Source: Meishania sp964351985 (GTDB lineage: Bacteria; Bacteroidota; Bacteroidia; Flavobacteriales; Flavobacteriaceae). From it: a DNA stretch of 64,000 nt. The translations under genes were made by a program, and so were the position numbers. The notes under the pieces were generated by a model that saw only the letters and a list, made by a program, of their open reading frames with translations, was not told the DNA's origin and ran no database searches. The stretch is from the NCBI GenBank assembly GCA_964351985.1, contig CAYGPR010000008.1:37202-101201 (forward strand), given 5' to 3'. Positions within the stretch are counted from its first letter, which is position 1. Each line of letters opens with the position of its first letter. Shown piece after piece: positions 39,544-48,350 of this stretch.

Positions 39544-40341
39544 ATGGAAATATTAACTGAAGGCCAATACTTTGGTGAAAACTTGAAGTTAAGCAATAAC
39601 GGTATTTTCGAACTTAGTTTGACCCAATACCGAAATGACAGCTTTATCGCTAACCATTGCCATACCAATAATTATCTTAGTATTCTCATAGAAGGAAGTT
39701 ATATAGAAAAAAATGATCAAGACACTCTTTTGGTCAGTGCGGGAGATATATTATTTAGGCCGAAAACCTATAACCACCAAAACACATTCAACAATTCGAT
39801 CGGCACTTGTTTCAATGTAGAGTTTATGGTCGATTGGGAACAAAAACTTGGCGTTAAGTTCAAGTTACCTGATCAGCATGTTAAATACCAATCGGCAAGT
39901 ATGCCTTCACTTTATAAGTTGTTGATTGGTTTTAAAGGCAATGCGAATCTAGAAGCTAATTCGGAATTTATATATGATTGGCTTTTCGCGATCAACCAAA
40001 AGACCATTGATAGGTCTAGTCTATCCTGTGTAGAAAAGGTGTCAAAAATATTGGAAAACGAACTTTGCCAATATCATTCTTTGACCAAGATAGCCGAACG
40101 TGTACATGTGCATCCTGTTTATCTTGCACGTGCCTTTAAGGAAAAGAAAGGGCTAACTTTAGGAGAATATCAATTAAGGTCGAAACTGACGAACGCTATT
40201 TCATTGCTCTTGAATACCTCAAAAACCATTTCGAGCATTTCATTTGCAAACGGATTCTATGACGACGCCCATTTCATTCGTTCTTTTAAAGCAGTCTATA
40301 AAATATCTCCTCATCAGTTCAGACTTCGGATAAAAAGTTAA
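39544..40341 (+). CDS. AraC-family transcriptional regulator
   Basis: 265 residues from the ATG at 39544; the frame extends 12 codons up to a TTG, which is less likely. The N-terminal part has a cupin-like sensor (HTNNYLSILIEGSYIEKN, AGDILFRPKTYNHQN). The C-terminal AraC domain has two helix-turn-helix units: HSLTKIAERVHVHPVYLARA and ISSISFANGFYDDAHFIRSF, ending YKISPHQFRLR. The ligand is unknown. It differs in architecture from the two DUF4242-AraC regulators. It lies 57 bp upstream of the HEGRH protein, which it may control. Confidence 0.9.
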   Translation: MEILTEGQYFGENLKLSNNGIFELSLTQYRNDSFIANHCHTNNYLSILIEGSYIEKNDQDTLLVSAGDILFRPKTYNHQNTFNNSIGTCFNVEFMVDWEQKLGVKFKLPDQHVKYQSASMPSLYKLLIGFKGNANLEANSEFIYDWLFAINQKTIDRSSLSCVEKVSKILENELCQYHSLTKIAERVHVHPVYLARAFKEKKGLTLGEYQLRSKLTNAISLLLNTSKTISSISFANGFYDDAHFIRSFKAVYKISPHQFRLRIKS

Positions 40342-40398
40342 TCTGGTACAATTTTGTTCATTCTGGCAGTTGTACTTTTATCAAAAACTGATATCCCT

Positions 40399-41481
40399 AT
40401 GAAAGAATTACAGCTATTTATTTTTGCGCTTGCTTTATTATTTTTAATTCCGAACGCTAGTTTTGCACAAAACTTCGGTTCTAATTTAAGTTCTCTCCCA
40501 CGCGAAAAAATTTACGCCCATGGAATGGATGCAGATGTGAAGTCAATTTTAACATTGGTCGATGTTGATACGGTTCACCTTTCGGCAGTGGACAAAAAGC
40601 TGAAAATTGCATATGAAGCAAGGTTTAAAGGATCGTCTGATCAAAGTAATTATTTATCTGGAAAGGAATCGGATATAAGTGACCTCTTGAGAATCTTCCG
40701 TGATTATTGGAGGGCTTCATTACTAAACCCGGACAAAGAGTATAGTCGTGAATTAGGTGAAAATATTGTTCCGTTTCTTATGGAAAAATTCCCGCCCATC
40801 AGAGATGTGAAGGTAGAAAGAGACAGTATTGGGGTTTACCTAAGTCGATACATAAAAAGTAAGGGGTATAACACTTTGGACAAAATTGATTATCAAGGCA
40901 GATTGATTGACCTAGTAATCTGGAAGACGCAAACAGATACAATTTATGAGATTAAATTAGATAACAAGAAATCTAAAATTAAAGTGTTTTTACTCAAAGA
41001 TTTTATCTCATTAGGGTGGATGGAATATGCAACCCTTGGAACACACCATCCAGGAGGGTGGGTCGGTGCAGATGGGCTTTTCTGCGTAGAAAAGTCATAT
41101 GATTTGGAAAGCGAAGATTTTCGTGTGAGTTTTTTGGCCCATGAAGGCAGGCATTTTTTGGACAAAAAACAATTCCAGAATCTTAAAAATACCGACTTGG
41201 AGTACCGGTCCAAATTAGTAGAATTAAGTTTGGCCAAAACCACAATCTATACACTTATAGAATTCTTTATTACCAATTCAAATGTTAATAGCCAAAACGC
41301 CCATTCCGTTGCGAACTATGATGTTATGAATGATCTTTCCAAAAAGATATTTGGTAGAAGTTTTGAAAGAAATATTGAGAAATGGAAAAATGTAAGTTGG
41401 CGGAAAATTAATAAAGCCGCTAACAGCATATTAAAAAACAACACCATGGTGTTGAAGTCTGGTCTGGCCGCAGGACTTTAG
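40399..41481 (+). CDS. Secreted protein with an HExxH-type zinc motif
   Basis: 360 residues from the ATG at 40399, which opens a signal peptide (FIFALALLFLIPNASFAQ). No named family recognised. Residues about 247-253 read AHEGRHF, matching HExxH of zinc metallopeptidases, with Glu residues about 20 positions later (DLEYRSKLVELS) that could supply the third ligand. The preceding HHPGGWVGADGLFCVEKSYD strand and the alpha-helical C-terminus fit a zincin-like fold. A peptidase role is inferred from the motif only. A 20-bp palindrome lies 51 bp after the stop. Confidence 0.6.
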   Translation: MKELQLFIFALALLFLIPNASFAQNFGSNLSSLPREKIYAHGMDADVKSILTLVDVDTVHLSAVDKKLKIAYEARFKGSSDQSNYLSGKESDISDLLRIFRDYWRASLLNPDKEYSRELGENIVPFLMEKFPPIRDVKVERDSIGVYLSRYIKSKGYNTLDKIDYQGRLIDLVIWKTQTDTIYEIKLDNKKSKIKVFLLKDFISLGWMEYATLGTHHPGGWVGADGLFCVEKSYDLESEDFRVSFLAHEGRHFLDKKQFQNLKNTDLEYRSKLVELSLAKTTIYTLIEFFITNSNVNSQNAHSVANYDVMNDLSKKIFGRSFERNIEKWKNVSWRKINKAANSILKNNTMVLKSGLAAGL

Positions 41482-41532
41482 GCAGTTATTGGGTGGGGGG
41501 CAAGACTAAAGGATTTCAAGTAATATGCACTT

Positions 41533-41552
41533 CTCATTTTAATTAAAATGAG
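41533..41552. promoter_or_regulatory. 20-bp perfect palindrome upstream of the cold-shock gene
   Basis: CTCATTTT-AATT-AAAATGAG at 41533-41552, between the HEGRH protein stop and the cold-shock gene. It has no T-run of terminator type. It may be an operator or a factor-dependent terminator stem. Confidence 0.4.
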
Positions 41553-41696
41553 CCTCATATAACGAAGGTTTTATGAAACTAGCAACTTGGAAGATTAGTC
41601 CGTTTTAGAACTATGCTTTTTAAATTATCAAATGGTTACTCTCAAAACTAAAATGCTTTAATTACCTTAAAACAGGGTATTTACGTTTATTGGCAC

Positions 41697-41704
41697 TATC
41701 TTTG
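41697..41704 (+). promoter_or_regulatory. Cold-shock gene -7 element
   Basis: TATCTTTG, a perfect Bacteroidota -7 box, 33 bp before the start codon. No good -33 TTG was found at the usual distance. The short A/T-rich leader lacks the long cold-box leader of enteric cspA. Confidence 0.65.
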
Positions 41705-41737
41705 TAAAACAATAAATAATTAATTTAAATTTTTACA

Positions 41738-41929
41738 ATGAACAAAGGAACAGTAAAGTTCTTCAATAACGCCAAAGGTTTTGGTTTTATAACTGAAGAA
41801 GGCGTTGACAAGGATCATTTTGTACACGTATCAGGATTGGTTGACGAAATTCGCGAAGGCGATGAGGTCGAATTCGATCTACAAGAAGGTAATAAAGGAT
41901 TAAACGCAGTAAACGTTAAAGTAATTTAA
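41738..41929 (+). CDS. Cold-shock-domain RNA chaperone
   Basis: 63 residues, one OB-fold domain. RNA-binding motifs RNP1 (KGFGFIT) and RNP2 (HFVHV) are intact. It begins MNKGTVKFFNNAKGFGFITE and has no C-terminal extension. It binds single-stranded RNA and prevents secondary structure; expression may be constitutive or cold-induced. Monocistronic with its own promoter and a strong terminator. Confidence 0.97.
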   Translation: MNKGTVKFFNNAKGFGFITEEGVDKDHFVHVSGLVDEIREGDEVEFDLQEGNKGLNAVNVKVI

Positions 41930-41957
41930 TATATACTACTTAGTTTTTTAAGACAGA

Positions 41958-41987
41958 AGCCCTGACAAGAATGTCAGGGCTTTTTTT
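41958..41987 (+). terminator. Cold-shock gene terminator
   Basis: Perfect 10-bp stem AGCCCTGACA (41958-41967) with TGTCAGGGCT (41972-41981), loop AGAA, then T6. Confidence 0.93.
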
Positions 41988-42029
41988 GTTACAATAAGAG
42001 CCTTTATCGGAAGTGGACGTGTTCTATTA

Positions 42030-43262
42030 TTATGCCTTTATTTTGTCCAATAAATTTTGGGCCTCTATATTTTCGCTGTCCATTTTCAAAGCCTTATCCA
42101 GGTGTTTAATCGCTTTGTTCTGCTCTTTTTCATAAAGGTAACTCCTACCCAGTAAGAAATTCAAATACGACGATTCTATATTTTTATCGATGAGCTCTTG
42201 TGCCAATTCAATAGCTTCCAGTTCACGGCCGAGATTGCTCAGCATTCCCAATGCATTTTCCCAATCTTTTATATCAAATGAATCAGGTTGAATAATTGAT
42301 TTCATTTCCGGATGGTTACGTAAAAAATAAAAAGCGGGAACATTGACCGACCAATTCGGGTTTTCTGCGAGTCCTTTTTTAATCCATTCGACTGCAACTT
42401 CTTCATTTCCCATCACGGTGTTGGCACCGGCAATTCTCGAATACATTCCTGTCCAACCTTCTAGCATAGATTCCGCCTCAGTTAATTTTTGTTTCGCCCT
42501 TTTCGAATTACCTTCTCGATGTGCGTAGAGCGCTTGATTTAAGCGTATTCTTCCATAATGATAGTTCATTAGCGTCTGTAGCTCGTCCATCGGATTTTTG
42601 GAATTGTCAACACGAAGGTCGATTTGGTTGTACCATTCGTTGTTAGCTCCTTTTACCACGACAGCGGCGGATTGCTTTCCAGAAATTTGTCCGCCTGCAT
42701 TTTGTCCTGCGACCAGACTTTTTAAAAGTCGTTCGGCCAAAGTTCCTTGGGTGCTTTCAAAGGTTTTTGACATTTCGGAAAGTACTCCGTCGGCAAGTTG
42801 ATTGCCAATTACAACATAATTTTTGCCAAGTATTTCCGATGCATTTCCGTTCCAGTATTTCAATGATTTTCCAGTAAAGGCAAAAACATTTCCTTCCCCA
42901 TCTATTCCTGATATCTGGCGATAATTTGATTGATCATCATTGTTCCTGACTTCTGTGATGGACTGTTCAATAGATTTACCTTCTTTTAATTTTTCAAAGC
43001 CCTCAATGGCATATTGAGGCTCGGTTTCAGCTATGACCGAGAATGCACCGAGTTCGGGTTGAATATAAATGGTTGAATTCCCGACGTAAATGTTGTTTGT
43101 AGCTACGGCAATTCCCCATTCTTTGACCTTTTCATCGTAGGCAAGAATGGAAAAAGTAGAGTTGATGTTTTTTTCGGTCAAAAGACTTGGTAAGTTCTGT
43201 CCGTAAATTGATAATGTTGAAATTAAAAGTGCAACGAATAAAACAGTTTTGTTAGTTTTCAT
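42030..43262 (-). CDS. DUF1028 protein with C-terminal TPR
   Basis: 410 residues, with a signal peptide (VALLISTLSIYGQ). DUF1028 domain at about 30-230: STFSILAYDEKVKEWGIAVA, VIAETEPQYAIEGFEKL, AFTGKSLKYWNG and AERLLKSLVAGQNAGGQISG. The domain has an Ntn-hydrolase-like fold; the start STFSI would be the candidate nucleophile region. The C-terminal half has TPR helices (EEVAVEWIKKGLAENPNW, EKEQNKAIKHLDKALKM). Export and activity are unproven. It lies downstream of the XRE/DUF2975 pair on the same strand, after a gap of 66 bp. Confidence 0.85.
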   Translation of the reverse strand: MKTNKTVLFVALLISTLSIYGQNLPSLLTEKNINSTFSILAYDEKVKEWGIAVATNNIYVGNSTIYIQPELGAFSVIAETEPQYAIEGFEKLKEGKSIEQSITEVRNNDDQSNYRQISGIDGEGNVFAFTGKSLKYWNGNASEILGKNYVVIGNQLADGVLSEMSKTFESTQGTLAERLLKSLVAGQNAGGQISGKQSAAVVVKGANNEWYNQIDLRVDNSKNPMDELQTLMNYHYGRIRLNQALYAHREGNSKRAKQKLTEAESMLEGWTGMYSRIAGANTVMGNEEVAVEWIKKGLAENPNWSVNVPAFYFLRNHPEMKSIIQPDSFDIKDWENALGMLSNLGRELEAIELAQELIDKNIESSYLNFLLGRSYLYEKEQNKAIKHLDKALKMDSENIEAQNLLDKIKA

Positions 43263-43328
43263 TGGATGGATTGTTTTTGATTGATAAATATTATTTCTGC
43301 CAGTAAAGAGCTAAGCGATAAAGACATG

Positions 43329-43538
43329 CTACTCTTCTGCCCTGAATTCTAAAATATCTCCAGGCTGACATTCCAAGACTTCGCAGATGGCTTCCAAAGT
43401 TGAAAAGCGAACAGCTTTCGCTTTTCCCTTTTTTAAGATGGAAAGGTTCGACATGGTAATACCTACTTTTTCCGAAAGCTCTGTCAAAGACATTTTTCGT
43501 CGAGCTAGCATCACATCAAGATTTACAATTATGGGCAT
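43329..43538 (-). CDS. Small XRE-family regulator (YozG-like)
   Basis: 69 residues, one Cro/C1-type helix-turn-helix: MSLTELSEKVGITMSNLSIL, then KGKAKAVRFSTLEAICEVLE and the closing CQPGDILEF. This short form is typical of regulators partnered with DUF2975 membrane proteins. The partner gene ends 9 bp upstream. It probably represses its own operon through the inverted repeat at 44233-44249. Confidence 0.92.
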   Translation of the reverse strand: MPIIVNLDVMLARRKMSLTELSEKVGITMSNLSILKKGKAKAVRFSTLEAICEVLECQPGDILEFRAEE

Positions 43539-43547
43539 GCGCTGCTT

Positions 43548-44192
43548 TTAAATGGTTAAATCGTTTTCCTCTTTTGATTGGGCACCTAATCGAAAAGCCT
43601 CGGCAATAATAAGAAGAAATAGAAATAAGAAAAGTAATTTATGATTTCCAGAGGAATACCAATTTAAATTGCTGAATTCAATGCCAGGAAATTCTAATTT
43701 ATTGTGAAGGTATGCCGATGAAGCGAAAAAGACTATATGATCGATAAGAAGTATCGCAATACATAATATCGCAATATAACGCAACCGAATCGCATTTTTG
43801 ACAACCAGAAGGATACCTTTTTGTGCGCTTTTGAGCATTTTAATAATTAAAAAGAGCATTAGAAGAACACATGCACTTTTCAATACGGTGCCGATGGATT
43901 GAATATAGAACAGTTTTAAGGGAAGTCCAAAAGCAAGGAATGTACCAGTTGCATGGGGAATACGGAATATATATTCATAGTCGATATGAGGCAAGGTTAA
44001 AATTCCTTTTTCCGTGTGACTAAAAACAATGGGCAGATTTACGCCCTGTCTTTTACCATGTACAAGTGCTGGCCATAACTCGATGAAGAAAAAGTACGCC
44101 AGGTTAAAAGAACTCAATAAAAACATTCCCATAAAGGAGTAGCGTAGGAATATGATCAGAGACTTTGCCGAAATGATTGTTCTTTTTTTCAT
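43548..44192 (-). CDS. DUF2975 family membrane protein
   Basis: 214 residues with four predicted membrane segments (YSFMGMFLLSSFNLAYFFFI, VLKSACVLLMLFLIIKMLK, RYIAILCIAILLIDHIVFFA and a final FLFLFLLIIAEAFRLGAQ), the pattern of DUF2975. First gene of an operon with the small XRE regulator. The function is unknown; a role in relaying a membrane signal to the regulator is often supposed. Confidence 0.88.
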   Translation of the reverse strand: MKKRTIISAKSLIIFLRYSFMGMFLLSSFNLAYFFFIELWPALVHGKRQGVNLPIVFSHTEKGILTLPHIDYEYIFRIPHATGTFLAFGLPLKLFYIQSIGTVLKSACVLLMLFLIIKMLKSAQKGILLVVKNAIRLRYIAILCIAILLIDHIVFFASSAYLHNKLEFPGIEFSNLNWYSSGNHKLLFLFLFLLIIAEAFRLGAQSKEENDLTI

Positions 44193-44232
44193 AGGTTACG
44201 GGATTGAATATATACTGTAAAGAAACAAAAAA

Positions 44233-44249
44233 TTATTGATAAACAATAA
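44233..44249. promoter_or_regulatory. Inverted repeat upstream of the DUF2975/XRE operon
   Basis: TTATTG-ATAAA-CAATAA, a perfect 6-bp inverted repeat 40 bp before the DUF2975 start; a further CAAT half-site lies at about 44264. Likely autoregulatory operator for the XRE protein. Confidence 0.5.
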
Positions 44250-44405
44250 ATAAGTATTAAAAAACAATGTATTTAATTTTAAATAACAACTAAAAGTCAT
44301 CTTATGATTCACGTGTACGACAAAAAAACCGGACTATTTTAATCGTAACTTGCGACGACTCAAAATATAATAACCCAATAACCACTAACCCGATAATTTA
44401 AACCA

Positions 44406-45173
44406 ATGGATCTCAATATAGCAGTACTCATCGATGGCGACAATATTCCCTCGGCCTATGTCAAAGAGATGATGGAGGAAATCGCCAAATATGGCAACCC
44501 GACCATAAAACGTATTTATGGGGATTGGACGAACCCCAGACTTGGAAAATGGAAACACGTTTTGCTAGAGAACGCAATTACCCCAATACAGCAGTACGGC
44601 TATACCCAAGGAAAGAATGCCACCGATTCGGCAATGATCATCGATGCCATGGATATCTTGTATTCCGGTAAGGTGAACGGTTTTTGTATCGTCAGCAGTG
44701 ATAGCGACTTTACGCGTTTGGCCACAAGACTTCGCGAGGCCGGCATGCAGGTCTTTGGTATCGGTGAGAAAAAAACGCCGAGTCCTTTTATTGTGGCTTG
44801 TGACAAGTTTATTTATATCGAGATTTTAAAGGACCAGTCTGGCGATGACGGTTCGGATACCACCAAATCAGATTCAAAAGCGAAGAGTAGCATAGATAAG
44901 ATTACCCAAAAAGAAATCCGATGGATTTCGAATACCATCGATGACGTCGCCGACGATGATGGTTGGGCTTTTTTGGGCGATGTGGGCAGCCTTTTGCAAA
45001 AGAAGCAGCCCAATTTCGATTCACGTAACTACGGCTTTCAGAAGCTAACCCCGTTAATAAGCTCGATCACGAATTTCGAGGTGGAACGTCGGGAAGATTC
45101 CAAAGGGCGTAAAAAGCTGATCTACGTCAAGATCAAGGAGAAACAAAAATCCCGTTCGAGGGCCAATAAATAG
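44406..45173 (+). CDS. NYN-domain (LabA/DUF88) protein with LOTUS/OST-HTH domain
   Basis: 255 residues, cytoplasmic. Residues 1-140 are a PIN-like NYN nuclease domain with the acidic cluster VLIDGDNIPS, ATDSAMIIDAMDILYSG and CIVSSDSDFTRLATRLREAG. After a Ser/Asp linker, residues about 175-250 form an OST-HTH/LOTUS domain (ISNTIDDVADDDGWAFLGDV, NYGFQKLTPLISSI). The pairing suggests an RNA-processing enzyme guided by an RNA-binding domain (G-quadruplex RNA in some LOTUS proteins). It starts from its own promoter. Confidence 0.9.
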   Translation: MDLNIAVLIDGDNIPSAYVKEMMEEIAKYGNPTIKRIYGDWTNPRLGKWKHVLLENAITPIQQYGYTQGKNATDSAMIIDAMDILYSGKVNGFCIVSSDSDFTRLATRLREAGMQVFGIGEKKTPSPFIVACDKFIYIEILKDQSGDDGSDTTKSDSKAKSSIDKITQKEIRWISNTIDDVADDDGWAFLGDVGSLLQKKQPNFDSRNYGFQKLTPLISSITNFEVERREDSKGRKKLIYVKIKEKQKSRSRANK

Positions 45174-45255
45174 AAACTAATATAGGGTTTTAAAATGCAG
45201 TGTTCTTAGCTGCGGTTTAGAGTTAGCTTTAAGCTACATTTGCCAAAAATGAGCT

Positions 45256-45864
45256 ATGTCCATAGAAAGAAAGGTGAGGTCGGTCGAACAGCTTTTTTTC
45301 GGTCTTGACCAAGAGGTCTCAAAATTTCAAAATGAATCAAGTCTTCGATGTAAGGTGGGTTGCGGCAAATGCTGTACGCACCCTGATATCGATGCCTCGC
45401 CCTTGGAATTTTTACCATGGGCCTTTCATTTGTTCTTGAACGGGGCTGCCGAAAAAACATTGGCAGAACTAAAAATAAAGTCAAGTACCATCTGCCATGT
45501 TTACAGACCATTATCATTATTGGAAAACGACAAAGGCAGTTGTGGCGACTATAAGTACCGCGGACTGATTTGTAGGCTCTTCGGGTTTGGAGCTAATCGA
45601 GACAAGTATGGGGCCTTACGGTTAGCGACCTGTAAAGTAATCAAAGAATCTCAGACTAAGGCTTATGCCAATGCCCAAGAGGCGATTCTTAAAGAAATGC
45701 AGGTTCCTATTTTCACCGACTATTATATGCAACTCTCCCAAATTGACTATCACTTGGGTTCAATTATATTACCCATAAACAAGGCCCTTAAAATGGCCAT
45801 TGAAGAAGTATTGCAGTACTACGCCTATCGACCTTTCCCAGAAGGACATAAGAACATTGCATAA
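45256..45864 (+). CDS. YkgJ-family cysteine-cluster protein
   Basis: 202 residues, no signal peptide. The CxxxCGxCC cluster in CKVGCGKCCTHPDI, the later Cys in STICHVYRPL and CGDYKYRGLICRLFG match the YkgJ/UPF0153 family, whose members bind zinc or an Fe-S cluster. Function unknown. It is followed after 48 bp by the DUF885 gene. Confidence 0.88.
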   Translation: MSIERKVRSVEQLFFGLDQEVSKFQNESSLRCKVGCGKCCTHPDIDASPLEFLPWAFHLFLNGAAEKTLAELKIKSSTICHVYRPLSLLENDKGSCGDYKYRGLICRLFGFGANRDKYGALRLATCKVIKESQTKAYANAQEAILKEMQVPIFTDYYMQLSQIDYHLGSIILPINKALKMAIEEVLQYYAYRPFPEGHKNIA

Positions 45865-45912
45865 ATACTTAGGTAGATTTTAATCTTTATTTTTGAAACA
45901 AAATCGCACTTT

Positions 45913-47736
45913 ATGTTGAAAACGTGTATACCTGCCATGGCGTTATTCCTTCTTTTTTTCTCTTGTAAAGAAAGTCCATCCGAAGAAATACAATTACAAC
46001 TCGCTCCAATCGATAGTGTTTTCATTGCGTTTTACGAGTTCAAGAAAAGTATTAATCCCATTGAGGCGACCAAGGCGGGTTTCACGGAATATAACGATAC
46101 GATAGCGAATTATATTTCCGATAGTTACCAACTATACGCAAAAGATAAGTATGCTGATTTTCTGAACCAACTGGCACAGTACGATTCCACTAATATGAGT
46201 CCGGCCCAATGGTTGAGTCTTCGGGTCATGAAATGGGACTGTTCCATTCAGCGAGAAGGACTCACCAATGAACTGGCGACCATGGCCTCTCCGATTTATA
46301 ACTTGCCAAGCTTTGAACTGATGCCACTTTTTCAAATTCAATCGTTGCATCTATACGTGGCGCAATTGGCGGGTGGGTATAGTGTACAGCCATTCAAAAC
46401 TGTGGAGGATTATGACAATTGGTTGAGCAGGCTAGAGGATTACATGCAATTCTTGGATACTTGTATTCTCAAAATGAACGAAGGTATTGCCCAAGGTATC
46501 GTTCCCCCAAAGGTGTTGATCGAAAAAATGATTCCGCAATTGCAGGAATTTGTCGATGCTCCGCTCGAAAAACATCTTTTTTATACGCCTGTTATCGCAC
46601 TTCCGGAAAATTTCACTGAAGATGACAAGAACCGATTGACTAACGCATATGGAGCTTTTATTACAGAAAAGCTGGTTCCGATGTACCGAGAACTGAGTAA
46701 TTTTATCAACACTACCTATCTACCCGCTGGGCGGGAAACTTCTGGACTGGGAGCATTGCCACATGGCAAGGAAACCTATGATTATTTGATAAAACTACAT
46801 ACGACTACCAATATGACCGCTGATGAAATCCATGAAATTGGTAAAAATGAAGTAGTGCGTATTAAAGGTGAAATGGAAAAGGCAAAAAAAGAAATCGGAT
46901 TCGATGGTGATCTTAGATCGTTTTTCGATTTCGTACGTATGAACAAAAGTCAAATGCCTTTCAAAAGCCCTGAAGAGGTCATCGCCAATTTCAATTCCAT
47001 TCAAGAAAGGGTGGAAGCCCAGTTGAACGAAGTATTCGATTTAAAACCCAAGGCCGGTTTTGAAGTCCGGCGCACCGAAGCATTTCGGGAAGCTTCCGCC
47101 AGTGCCGAATATGTACCGGGTTCCAAAGATGCCAGCCGATCCGGAATTTTTTATGTGCCGATTCCCGATGTTACGAAGTATAATAAATATGCTGATGAAG
47201 CCCTTTTTCTGCATGAAGCGATTCCCGGGCATCACTATCAATTGTCCCTTCAACAAGAAAATAAAGATTTGCCCGAGTTTTTACATCCTGAAAGTATGGG
47301 CGTATTTGTTGAAGGGTGGGCTTTATATGCAGAATCTTTAGGCAAAGAATTAGGACTTTATGAAGATCCGTACCAGTATTTCGGCATGTTGAGTATGGAA
47401 ATGCATCGGGCCATCCGCTTGGTCGTCGATACGGGAATTCATTCTAAAGGATGGACCCGTGAACAGGCCATTCAATATTCTTTGGACAATGAAGCCGAAT
47501 CGGAAGCTAGTATCATTGCAGAAGTAGAAAGGTACATGGCTACACCCGGCCAGGCATTGTCGTATAAAATCGGTCAGCTAAAAATCAGGGAGCTTAGAAA
47601 TAAAGCCGAAAACGAACTAGGAAAAAATTTCGACGTCAAAGAATTTCATAATCAAGTATTGAATTCAGGTAGTTTGCCCTTGGTACTTTTAGAGGAAAAA
47701 ATCGAGGGTTGGATGGCCTCAGAAAAAAGTCGCTAG
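45913..47736 (+). CDS. DUF885 peptidase-like lipoprotein
   Basis: 607 residues, lipobox FFSC (Cys17). The C-terminal half carries the zinc-peptidase signature HEAIPGHHYQ at about 433-442 (a DUF885 variant of HExxH), followed by EGWALYAESLGKELG, which supplies the third Glu, and the final GQALSYKIGQLKI block. A metallocarboxypeptidase-like fold acting on peptides or amino-acid derivatives in the periplasm is likely. Confidence 0.92.
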   Translation: MLKTCIPAMALFLLFFSCKESPSEEIQLQLAPIDSVFIAFYEFKKSINPIEATKAGFTEYNDTIANYISDSYQLYAKDKYADFLNQLAQYDSTNMSPAQWLSLRVMKWDCSIQREGLTNELATMASPIYNLPSFELMPLFQIQSLHLYVAQLAGGYSVQPFKTVEDYDNWLSRLEDYMQFLDTCILKMNEGIAQGIVPPKVLIEKMIPQLQEFVDAPLEKHLFYTPVIALPENFTEDDKNRLTNAYGAFITEKLVPMYRELSNFINTTYLPAGRETSGLGALPHGKETYDYLIKLHTTTNMTADEIHEIGKNEVVRIKGEMEKAKKEIGFDGDLRSFFDFVRMNKSQMPFKSPEEVIANFNSIQERVEAQLNEVFDLKPKAGFEVRRTEAFREASASAEYVPGSKDASRSGIFYVPIPDVTKYNKYADEALFLHEAIPGHHYQLSLQQENKDLPEFLHPESMGVFVEGWALYAESLGKELGLYEDPYQYFGMLSMEMHRAIRLVVDTGIHSKGWTREQAIQYSLDNEAESEASIIAEVERYMATPGQALSYKIGQLKIRELRNKAENELGKNFDVKEFHNQVLNSGSLPLVLLEEKIEGWMASEKSR

Positions 47737-47792
47737 GTCAATACGAATAATTATGTATTTTTATCGAATACATAATCAATAACTATTAAACT

Positions 47793-48209
47793 ATGAAGCG
47801 ACAAAAAAATCTAACAATGCTGATTATGGTTTTGGCCATGGCATTTTACTATTCCCCCAGTATGGCAAATACTGTAATTTCAACGGATGGTATTTTCACC
47901 AACGTAAAGAATATTGAAGGTTCTTGGGCGTACGATGTACAGAATGTAGATCCCCAATACCAGAAAGGTATTTTTCATATTACCAAGGAAAATGGCGAAT
48001 ATGCCTTGAACATTCAGGGTGCGGGCGACAGTATGATACCCACTGAAGAATTGGAGGTCAATGGCAATGAAGTGAAGTTCGTTGTCTATGTTGAAGGCGA
48101 TCGCGTAGCGATTACCCTGAATTTCGATGGGGACTCTTTTAAGGGGAACGGATCATCGTCCTCAGGTCCTTTTACTATGTCGGGCCAGCGCATGCCAAAA
48201 GCGGAGTAA
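47793..48209 (+). CDS. Small secreted beta-rich protein
   Basis: 138 residues, signal peptide with cleavage near SMANT. The mature part is predicted all-beta (IEGSWAYDVQNV, YQKGIFHITKENGEYALNIQ, EVKFVVYVEGDRVAITLNF), like a lipocalin or fatty-acid-binding half. No family recognised. The transcript ends at a strong terminator 30 bp downstream. Confidence 0.65.
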   Translation: MKRQKNLTMLIMVLAMAFYYSPSMANTVISTDGIFTNVKNIEGSWAYDVQNVDPQYQKGIFHITKENGEYALNIQGAGDSMIPTEELEVNGNEVKFVVYVEGDRVAITLNFDGDSFKGNGSSSSGPFTMSGQRMPKAE

Positions 48210-48236
48210 ATCTGGTAACACGAAATCAAATTCTGA

Positions 48237-48268
48237 AAAAACCCGTCCCAAGGACGGGTTTTTTTTAT
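48237..48268 (+). terminator. Rho-independent terminator
   Basis: ACCCGTCC (48241-48248), loop CAA, GGACGGGT (48252-48259) followed by T8; extended by A-T pairs. Confidence 0.93.
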
Positions 48269-48350
48269 TCACGGATTCAAATACTAATTATTGAACTCGT
48301 TTAAACGAGTTCATTTACTTATTTTTAAGCGATTCAATTCATAAGGGGCA

